Source: Heyndrickxia acidiproducens DSM 23148 (GTDB lineage: Bacteria; Bacillota; Bacilli; Bacillales; Bacillaceae_C). From it: a stretch of 36,288 nucleotides of DNA. A program made the translations under genes and the position numbers. Below the pieces are notes generated by a model that saw only the letters and a program-made list of their open reading frames with translations, was not told where the DNA came from and made no database searches. Every line of letters begins with the position of its first letter. The stretch's first letter is position 1. Where the stretch lies: NCBI RefSeq assembly GCF_000374345.1, contig NZ_KB894014.1:1-36288 (forward strand), read 5' to 3'. This document shows, in pieces, positions 31,521-36,288 of the stretch.

Positions 31521-31915
31521 GAGATGTCAATAAAGTTTTTCACCTGGCCATTCCTTGCAAGGATTTAAATGAAACAACCGAGTTTTATAAAAATTTGGGC
31601 TGTACATTGGCACGGCGGTATGATGATCGGGTCACTTTTAATTTTTTTGGGGATCAGGTTGTCTGTCACTTGAATCCGGAAAAAATTGACCAAAGCCCGA
31701 AAATGTACCCGCGCCATTTCGGGATTACCTTTTTAAACAAAGATGAATACCTGAAAACCCTTGAATTTGCAAAGGCAAACCATTTAAAGTTTTTCCAGGA
31801 ACAAATGGTCCGATTCGGCGGAAAACCGGAAGAACATTACACATTCTTTCTTCAAGATCCTTCCAATAATTTACTTGAGTTTAAGTACTACCATGACAAA
31901 AGTATGGTTTATTAA
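31517..31915 (+). CDS. VOC-family (glyoxalase-like) protein coupled to comBA
   Basis: 132 aa, ATG overlapping the comA stop. Two beta-alpha-beta-beta-beta units: 'KVFHLAIPCKDLNETTEFYKNLG' and 'YTFFLQDPSNNLLEFKYY'. Metal-type ligands H9, H67 ('PRHFGITF') and E121 are present, the spacing of VOC metalloenzymes. Similar proteins are annotated as glyoxalase/dioxygenase-like without known reaction. Strict coupling to comB and comA suggests action on or sensing of phosphosulfolactate, sulfolactate or a related sulfonate. This role is inference. Confidence 0.8.
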   Translation: MRDVNKVFHLAIPCKDLNETTEFYKNLGCTLARRYDDRVTFNFFGDQVVCHLNPEKIDQSPKMYPRHFGITFLNKDEYLKTLEFAKANHLKFFQEQMVRFGGKPEEHYTFFLQDPSNNLLEFKYYHDKSMVY

Positions 31916-32015
31916 GTCTATATGGAAGTGAAACAGATTCGCCTCTGGTTAGAAAAATAAAGTGAGGCAGCAAGACGATCCCGCAAGTTTTTTTCACTCT
32001 TTTCCATAGAAAAAA

Positions 32016-32055
32016 GGCTTCCCGATGTAACCAGTTTTCTGGTTTTTGGGAAGCC
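32016..32055. terminator. Bidirectional terminator between VOC and coat-like genes
   Basis: GGCTTCCC (32016-32023) pairs with GGGAAGCC (32048-32055), with an inner AACCAG/CTGGTT stem. A T6 run follows on the minus strand; it serves mainly the coat-like gene. Confidence 0.75.
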
Positions 32056-32063
32056 AATTGTGC

Positions 32064-32327
32064 TTAAAACCCGTCATCATACGGTGTGAACGGAATTTGC
32101 AACCTGTTTTCCAACACGCGGACACGCTGGTTAACCCGTTGCAGCCGGCGCTGTAGCTGCTGAATTTCCCTGTCCTGGCGTTCATTTTGCCTTTCCAGCC
32201 GCTCAATTCTGCGCTCCAGCCGCTGAAATTGAGGAAGCTGCAACTGCCTGTAAGGGTCATCCACATTCAGTTGACCCTGTTGATTATAGTCAAACCCGGG
32301 ATAAGGATACTGATAAAATTCATACAT
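32064..32327 (-). CDS. Coiled-coil, coat-like small protein
   Basis: 87 aa from ATG 32325-32327 with GGAAGGAGA upstream. N-terminus rich in Tyr, Pro and Gln ('MYEFYQYPYPGFDYNQQGQL'), then a highly charged helix of Arg/Glu/Gln/Leu heptads ('RLERRIERLERQNERQDREI...LQRRLQRV') to about residue 75. A close match to a SigK promoter lies upstream (entered separately), so expression late in the mother cell and a coat or outer-layer role are likely. Not matched to a named Cot protein. Confidence 0.7.
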   Translation of the reverse strand: MYEFYQYPYPGFDYNQQGQLNVDDPYRQLQLPQFQRLERRIERLERQNERQDREIQQLQRRLQRVNQRVRVLENRLQIPFTPYDDGF

Positions 32328-32357
32328 TGAGCATACTCTCCTTCCGCTTTATCACTA

Positions 32358-32384
32358 TAGTTTATGTAGGCTCTTTCAATAGGT
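32358..32384 (-). promoter_or_regulatory. SigK-type promoter
   Basis: Minus strand AC (32383-32384), 16-bp spacer, CATAAACTA (32358-32366), fitting AC-N16/17-CATANNNTA. The transcription start would lie about 20 bp before the ATG. Confidence 0.6.
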
Positions 32385-32526
32385 GCCGGCGAATGCCCAG
32401 TGCGTCTTCTCATCTATCCCGTAATATCGTAAATTCCGCTCTTTTTCTTTCCAATTTTGGCCTCTGTCTTCCCTGCATTTATCAAAACATGCTTCTAATA
32501 TCTCATTCCACAGCAGACACCAGCCA

Positions 32527-33471
32527 TCAATAGGCATATTGCCGCTTTCCTGTTAATAGAAAGGCGATGTGTTTGGCTGCTGTTGCCCCCTGGCCGGCCG
32601 CACCCGCAATGCTTGAAAACAAAGATCCTGAGCAATTGTCCCCGGCTGCATAAATACAATCGCAGCTTGTTTTTCCGGCAGCGTCCGTCTGGATGTAGCC
32701 TTCTTCGTCTATGTTAACCGATTGCGGGAAAAGGCTTGTGTTTGGCTTGGCTCCAATCCGGATAAACACCGCTGAAACGGGCAGGTGTCTGACTTCTCCC
32801 GTATTTTTTACCAGGTTTACTGCTTCGACTTTTTGATCCCCCTCTATATCCAATACCCTGGTTTCGTTCAGTATCGTGATATTTTCTTTTACCACTGCCT
32901 GTTCGACATACTGGCTCCTTGCTTTAAAATGATTAGAACGGTTGATCAAATAAACCTGTGCACCGGAATCTGCAAGCATCATGGCCCCTTCAAATGCACG
33001 GTCACCGCCGCCAACAACTGCAACCGTTTTGTCCCGGAACAAATGGCTGTCGCGCGAAGCCGTGTATGTTTCGCCCCTGGCCAGCATCTCTTCCTCTCCC
33101 GGAACACCTAAGCGTTTTGGGCTGGAGCCGGCAGCCGCGATCAAGAATTGGAAATGGATGGTTTTTGCCGCGGGGCCTTGCTGAACCGTGACGGTACGTT
33201 TTTCCGCATCGATGGCCAAAACTTTCATACCTGTTTTAACATGGCATTGCAACGCCTGTAAATGGTTGAGAAAATGCTGGCGCAGCTCTTCCCCGTCCTT
33301 TTCAATGAATCCAGGATAGTCAATGATCTTGTTGCGGATCATAGACAGCTGTCCGCCTAAGCTTTCATGTTCTTCAATCAGCAGATGATCAAGCCCAAGC
33401 CGTTTGCACCAAATCGTGGCAGAAATACCGGCAGGACCGCCTCCGATTATCAATACATCAATATGCTCCAT
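32527..33471 (-). CDS. Thioredoxin-reductase-like FAD/NAD(P) oxidoreductase without CxxC
   Basis: About 314 aa from ATG 33469-33471, nine bases after AGAAGGG; two further ATGs lie just upstream. FAD site 'DVLIIGGGPAGISATIW', 'SLGGQLSMIRNKIIDYPGF', NAD(P) site 'KTVAVVGGGDRAFEGAMML', and C-terminal 'DCIYAAGDNCSGSLFSSIAGAAGQGATAAKHI'. Where thioredoxin reductases have C-(A/V)-x-C, this protein reads 'TYTASRDSHLF', so it cannot reduce thioredoxin. It belongs rather with TrxR-like ferredoxin/flavodoxin reductases or bacillithiol-type reductases. Partner unknown. Possibly cotranscribed after folE only by read-through. Confidence 0.8.
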   Translation of the reverse strand: MEHIDVLIIGGGPAGISATIWCKRLGLDHLLIEEHESLGGQLSMIRNKIIDYPGFIEKDGEELRQHFLNHLQALQCHVKTGMKVLAIDAEKRTVTVQQGPAAKTIHFQFLIAAAGSSPKRLGVPGEEEMLARGETYTASRDSHLFRDKTVAVVGGGDRAFEGAMMLADSGAQVYLINRSNHFKARSQYVEQAVVKENITILNETRVLDIEGDQKVEAVNLVKNTGEVRHLPVSAVFIRIGAKPNTSLFPQSVNIDEEGYIQTDAAGKTSCDCIYAAGDNCSGSLFSSIAGAAGQGATAAKHIAFLLTGKRQYAY

Positions 33472-33511
33472 CACCATCATCCCTTCTTTCGTTCATATAA
33501 ACCGGAAAGTA

Positions 33512-33541
33512 AAAAAGCGTAGACATTTGTTTACGCTTTTT
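33512..33541. terminator. Terminator between folE and the flavoprotein gene
   Basis: AAAAAGCGTA (33512-33521) pairs with TACGCTTTTT (33532-33541). Works in both directions. Confidence 0.75.
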
Positions 33542-33547
33542 GTTTAA

Positions 33548-34204
33548 TTATTTAATTAATGAAAAGAATTCCGATCGCATATCAGGCCGGTCAGTAAAGA
33601 TACCACGGTATGACATCGTCTTGGTTGACGCATTTGTTTTTTTGATGCCCCTGCCGCACATGCACATATGCTTGGCTTCAACAACCACCATTGTGCCCTG
33701 CGGCTGTAAAACTTCTTCAACAGCATCCGCAATTTGCGCCGTCAGCCTTTCCTGAACCTGAAATCTTTTGGCATAGCCGTCCACCATTCTTGCAATTTTC
33801 GACAATCCCGTAATTTTTTCATTTGGCAAATAGGCGACATGCGCAACACCGAAAAACGGGGCAAAATGGTGTTCACAAATTGAATAAAATTCAATATCTT
33901 TTACAAGTACAAGTTCCGGATGGTCAATATCAAAAGTCTTCGTTAAATATCGTTTCGGGTCTTCACGGTAACCTTCCGTGTATTCCAAAAAAGCTTTCAG
34001 AACCCTGTACGGCGTTTCCTGCAGACCGTCCCGCTCCGGATCATCGCCGCATAATTCGATCAGCCCCTTAACAGCATCCATAAACTGGCCGGACTGGCTG
34101 AACTTTTTGGGCAGCTCACGGTCATCTATAATATCCTTAAAGGTTTCTTCAATTAATTGATGTTTTTTTTCTGATTGGTGTCCCTTTTCGCCGGAAATGA
34201 TCAT
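33548..34204 (-). CDS. folE: GTP cyclohydrolase I (type 1)
   Basis: 218 aa from ATG 34202-34204; GGAGGAG lies 14 bases upstream, a little far. It converts GTP to 7,8-dihydroneopterin triphosphate, the first step of folate synthesis. Zinc ligands C110 and H113 ('[14 protein letters not shown]') and C181 ('MCMCGRGI') are present. '[20 protein letters not shown]', '[29 protein letters not shown]' and 'EAKHMCM' are conserved. The N-terminus is about 40 residues longer and charged compared with B. subtilis FolE. Folate genes are not adjacent. Confidence 0.93.
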   Translation of the reverse strand: MIISGEKGHQSEKKHQLIEETFKDIIDDRELPKKFSQSGQFMDAVKGLIELCGDDPERDGLQETPYRVLKAFLEYTEGYREDPKRYLTKTFDIDHPELVLVKDIEFYSICEHHFAPFFGVAHVAYLPNEKITGLSKIARMVDGYAKRFQVQERLTAQIADAVEEVLQPQGTMVVVEAKHMCMCGRGIKKTNASTKTMSYRGIFTDRPDMRSEFFSLIK

Positions 34205-34523
34205 AATGATGAAACAACTCCTCCATTCTGCAATAAAAAGCGGTCAGGTTTTCACTATCCCTGTATGTTTAAAGTGTACAACTCTCCATTGATTATATCA
34301 ATTCCATTGCCCGGCCGCATGAACAAAATTCAGGAACTTCAGGTTAAAAATTTATTTTACATAAAAGGTTGCGGTTCTGCATGTTATATGCTATGATAAT
34401 AAAGAATTATTTTTGTTCGTGATTTTATTTCAGGAAGAAAAGTGTTTAAAAACTTATCACTTGGATATATTAAGAGCAAGAATAGTAATACATTTGTCTG
34501 AATAGACATTAGGAGGCACTACA
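34205..34523. other. Divergent intergenic region with the cold-shock leader
   Basis: Holds the folE upstream region, the csp promoter (34369-34397) and a csp leader of about 120 nt. No gene seen. Confidence 0.5.
34369..34397 (+). promoter_or_regulatory. Promoter of the cold-shock gene
   Basis: TTGCGG (34369-34374), 17-bp spacer, TATGAT (34392-34397). The leader from about 34404 to the ATG is about 120 nt, typical of cold-inducible csp mRNAs. Confidence 0.65.
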
Positions 34524-34724
34524 ATGGAACAAGGTACAGTAAAATGGTTTAACAGTGAAAAAGGTTTTGGTTTTATCGAACGTGAAGGTGGAGACGATGT
34601 ATTCGTTCATTTCTCTGCTATCCAAGGTGAAGGTTACAAAACACTTGAAGAAGGCCAAAAAGTAACTTTTGACGTTGAACAAGGCGCACGCGGACCGCAA
34701 GCTGCTAACGTTCAAAAAGACTAA
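34524..34724 (+). CDS. Cold-shock protein (CspB/CspD-like)
   Basis: 66 aa from ATG 34524 after AGGAGG. The five-stranded OB fold binds single-stranded RNA/DNA: '[20 protein letters not shown]' with RNP1 K-G-F-G-F-I, '[10 protein letters not shown]' with RNP2, and '[22 protein letters not shown]'. The length and all aromatic contacts (W8, F15, F17, F27, H29, F30) are kept. RNA chaperone at low temperature or in stationary phase. Own terminator. Confidence 0.95.
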   Translation: MEQGTVKWFNSEKGFGFIEREGGDDVFVHFSAIQGEGYKTLEEGQKVTFDVEQGARGPQAANVQKD

Positions 34725-34737
34725 TATCATTTTTTGA

Positions 34738-34776
34738 AAAAAAGGTGATGCTCATGGAGTGTCACCTTTTCTTTTT
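34738..34776 (+). terminator. Terminator of the cold-shock gene
   Basis: AAAGGTGA (34741-34748) and TCACCTTT (34762-34769), followed by TTCTTTTT. Confidence 0.8.
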
Positions 34777-34854
34777 GCCTTTCCTCCCCCAATACAAAAA
34801 CTCCAATACGATTTACCTGACCAATTTTAAAATTTTTCCCATTTACACCTGATT

Positions 34855-35002
34855 CACAACTGGCGCGGCCAAGGAGCCGCAAGGACGAATGAGCAGGCAG
34901 GGCATTCGTCGTTTTAGGTTTTATGCATGTTTAAATAATGAACTGGCCAATAAGATCATAATGAGTTCAAAACCCCGGTTTTCACCAACTCCCGGGGTTT
35001 TT
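34855..35002 (+). ncRNA. Candidate structured RNA ending in a strong terminator
   Basis: GCGGC (34865-34869)/GCCGC (34876-34880), then GACGAATG (34884-34891)/CATTCGTC (34903-34910), then AAAACCCCGG...CCGGGGTTTTTTTT (34969-35002), an ideal intrinsic terminator. No gene with a convincing start precedes it. A 62-codon frame from ATG 34889 crosses the hairpins but lacks a family and good spacing. No known RNA class recognised, and the promoter is not evident. Confidence 0.35.
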
Positions 35003-35065
35003 TTTCAATATAAATACCCCGCAAAAAACAGCGGGGCTAAACAGGTAAAAGTAAATGGTCATCCC

Positions 35066-35094
35066 ATTATAACATAGCGGACTGCAATGACCAA
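35066..35094 (-). promoter_or_regulatory. Minus-strand promoter framed by a 7-bp inverted repeat
   Basis: TTGGTC (35089-35094), 17-bp spacer, TATAAT (35066-35071). TGGTCAT (35056-35062) and ATGACCA (35087-35093) frame it. RNA would start near 35058, at or next to an ATG that opens a 26-codon hydrophobic frame, and run into the CCCCGC/GCGGGG hairpin near 35017-35036. Confidence 0.4.
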
Positions 35095-35188
35095 ATCAAG
35101 TATTTTACGAACATTCACTTAATTCCTTGTATTTTGTTATCCGGTCAAGAGAAAAAACTGCAAAGCTAATTCCTTCCGTCGAAGCTGA

Positions 35189-35425
35189 TCAGCCTGCTTC
35201 CTTATATGGATCACCTTCCGGAAGTTCCTTTCCCGACGCGCAAAGCATCATTAAATACGCCATGCCAAGCCCATAGGTAATCATTCCCCCCAGCAAGAAC
35301 CCCCAGAACAAAATAAGTGACCAATCTGTTGTGTTAGCGTTTACAATAAAATGGACAGTAAGAAAAAGTATGCTTATGATGATTTCAGCGGTTGCAAGAA
35401 TATAGTACCCCTTAAATTCATTCAT
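35189..35425 (-). CDS. Small hypothetical membrane protein
   Basis: 78 aa from ATG 35423-35425, seven bases after AAAGGGGGG. Two spans: 'YYILATAEIIISILFLTVHFIV' (7-28) and 'LILFWGFLLGGMITYGLGMAYLMML' (about 37-61), then a short charged tail ending 'EGDPYKEAG'. No family recognised. Upstream DNA contains phased T-tracts and repeated TTCACA/TTGTG steps. Confidence 0.65.
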   Translation of the reverse strand: MNEFKGYYILATAEIIISILFLTVHFIVNANTTDWSLILFWGFLLGGMITYGLGMAYLMMLCASGKELPEGDPYKEAG

Positions 35426-35491
35426 GTCACAACCCCCCTTTGTGTTAATATATTATTCTTTTGTTCACAAAATGTTCAAAATTTAAAAGGA

Positions 35492-35537
35492 TTTTTCACA
35501 TTTTTTAAACATTTTTGTGTACTTTTTTAACTTTTTT
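35492..35537. promoter_or_regulatory. Phased T-tracts (likely bent DNA)
   Basis: Five T5-T6 runs centred at about 35494, 35503, 35514, 35525 and 35534, about 10 bp apart, i.e. in helical phase. This is expected to bend DNA upstream of the small membrane protein gene. Confidence 0.55.
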
Positions 35538-35594
35538 GTGCATAAGTATATACACCGGGGGGTTGACTGTTTACATAATAATGTTACAACCTAC

Positions 35595-35843
35595 TTAAGT
35601 TAACAATTCAAATACTTCATTTAATTCCTGGTGCCGTTTTTCGTCCTGTGCCTGCTTTGCATAGTCCATTTCTTTAAGAAGCACCTCATTTAAATACGAC
35701 ATTTCCATTTCATTTAAGTGCCGCACAAAATCACCCTCTCCCGTAAAATCCCGGGTGGCCAATTTTTTATAAATCCTGCGGCAGGCCGGATGGTCCAGAT
35801 GGTTCGACAATGTTTCGCGCAAATAGCCTAATGTGCTGTCCAA
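35595..35843 (-). CDS. Hypothetical protein (82 aa)
   Basis: Start TTG 35841-35843 behind GGGAGGAA. All-helical, charged: 'GYLRETLSNHLDHPACRRIYKKLATRDFTGEGDFVRHLNEMEMSYLNEVLLKEMDYAKQAQDEKRHQELNEVFELL' spans almost the whole chain. One cysteine. It resembles short sporulation-linked or regulator-type proteins of bacilli, but I cannot name the family. Monocistronic. Confidence 0.65.
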   Translation of the reverse strand: MDSTLGYLRETLSNHLDHPACRRIYKKLATRDFTGEGDFVRHLNEMEMSYLNEVLLKEMDYAKQAQDEKRHQELNEVFELLT

Positions 35844-36020
35844 AATTTATTCCTCCCTTCGCGTTTAGGTTTTCTATTCACACCGCCATTCATGCAGAAA
35901 ATGCCGTTGGGCTTTTGGGAGCTTATCATGGCAGACATCACCTGCTGCCAAAATGGTTTGCCGTTTGTTTAGCCGCAAACCTCCGCATCCCTGAATGCAG
36001 GGCTTGGCACAATAAACCAA
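35844..36020. other. Spacer between the hypothetical gene and the second tnpB element
   Basis: About 175 bp. Protein-like pieces occur in more than one frame (e.g. plus-strand 'HTAIHAENAVGLLGAYHGRH') without a start or ribosome binding site, perhaps a gene remnant. The bases just below 36021 would supply the guide of the element's RNA. Confidence 0.3.
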
Positions 36021-36145
36021 GTGAACTACCCACCACTTATTGACCTTGCGGTCTAATTGAAGTGGGGGCTTCTCGACTTATCGTTGCTTTTACTAGCCAA
36101 CGAAAACTGACCGAGCTAACCCTCTTGTTCCAAGAGTTTTGTTAC
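36021..36145 (-). ncRNA. Predicted omega-RNA scaffold of the second tnpB element
   Basis: The right-end region after the tnpB stop, with further CTCTTG/CAAGAG and GTTGG/CCAAC pairings upstream of the terminal hairpin. The guide would begin TTGGTTTATTGTGCC. Inferred from TnpB biology. Confidence 0.45.
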
Positions 36146-36288
36146 TTATGATAACGCTAATAAGCGTATACCTTCATTTTTGATATTGATTGCTGAATTA
36201 TAGTCGCGATCTGCCACATAACCGCACGAACAACGGTAGGTGCGTTCAGATAGTTTCACAGGTTTTTCTGCACCACAACAAGAACACT
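36146..36288 (-). CDS. TnpB-family protein, C-terminal 47 residues
   Basis: The visible part reads 'CSCCGAEKPVKLSERTYRC', 'SCGYVADRDYNSAINIKNEG' and ends 'RLLALS'. It contains the second half of the zinc finger (C-S-C-C and C-S-C) and the last RuvC aspartate in 'ADRDYNSAINI'. Stop TAA at 36146-36148. The remainder lies beyond the window. Confidence 0.85.
   Translation of the reverse strand, partial: CSCCGAEKPVKLSERTYRCSCGYVADRDYNSAINIKNEGIRLLALS

Larger units (their letters stand above)
36021..36288 (-). mobile_element. Second IS200/IS605-type tnpB element, right end (cut by window edge)
   Basis: Ends GTAGTTCAC at 36021 (minus strand), preceded by CCCCCACTT...AAGTGGTGGG with an inner GACC/GGTC stem: the same right-end build as the element at 14173. 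The tnpB part differs strongly from the first copy, so the two are separate families sharing an end type. Confidence 0.75.

Noticed and set aside
31994..32266. 90-codon minus-strand frame over the coat-like gene
   Set aside because: It crosses the terminator of the coat-like gene and has no start signals.
34889..35077. 62-codon frame from ATG 34889 as a gene
   Set aside because: It crosses a perfect intrinsic terminator and hairpins, its Shine-Dalgarno is only three bases away, and it shows no family.

Overview
The window is chromosomal DNA of a low-to-moderate GC, endospore-forming Bacillota, most likely a Bacillaceae member. The evidence is an H-type small acid-soluble spore protein (SspH), a SleL/YaaH-type cortex-lytic enzyme with two LysM domains and a GH18 domain, a coat-like coiled-coil protein behind a SigK-type promoter, a ComA/ComB pair for sulfolactate synthesis, strong GGAGG ribosome binding sites and frequent TTG/GTG starts. 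The species is not certain; Heyndrickxia/Weizmannia-like bacilli would fit.

Positions 1-17,000 are an accessory and decaying zone. It opens with the 5' end of an IS1380-like element inserted into a nucleotidyltransferase gene. Next come a CHY zinc-finger protein, an SDR protein, broken LysE, LD-carboxypeptidase (S66) and small membrane genes, a coiled-coil protein with 42-bp tandem repeats, and an acetyltransferase. A conflict-gene island follows at 5.9-8.4 kb: an intact SdpR/SdpI-like repressor-immunity pair, a 3' HNH toxin cassette with its SUKH (SMI1/KNR4) immunity gene, a 65-bp inverted-repeat-bounded element, and a decayed second ArsR/SdpI-like pair on the other strand. Then come an ASCH protein, an acyl-CoA synthetase, sspH, a type I toxin-antitoxin locus (25-aa Hol-Tox/TxpA-like peptide with a convergent antisense RNA), a MerR-TipAS regulator, a full IS200/IS605-type tnpB element with its left and right ends, and remnants of an acetyltransferase and an MFS transporter.

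Positions 17,000-35,000 are more intact. On the minus strand are a DMT-type efflux protein preceded by a Cys/Met-metabolism PLP enzyme (likely an operon), two APC amino-acid permeases, two tiny hydrophilic proteins sharing one terminator, and a sugar-porter-type MFS protein. A decayed second copy of the type I TA 3' region lies at 19.6 kb. On the plus strand are a BceRS-like two-component system without its usual ABC transporter, sleL, and a translationally coupled comB-comA-VOC operon. The right side holds the coat-like protein, a thioredoxin-reductase-like flavoprotein lacking the CxxC motif, folE, a cold-shock gene with a long leader, two small membrane or hypothetical genes, and the 3' end of a second tnpB element at the window edge.

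Three features stand out: the two related type I TA loci, the toxin cassette sandwiched between intact and broken sdpRI-like pairs, and the VOC protein coupled to ComA/ComB. Many single-base indels in homopolymers break genes in the first 17 kb; they are either real decay or assembly error.
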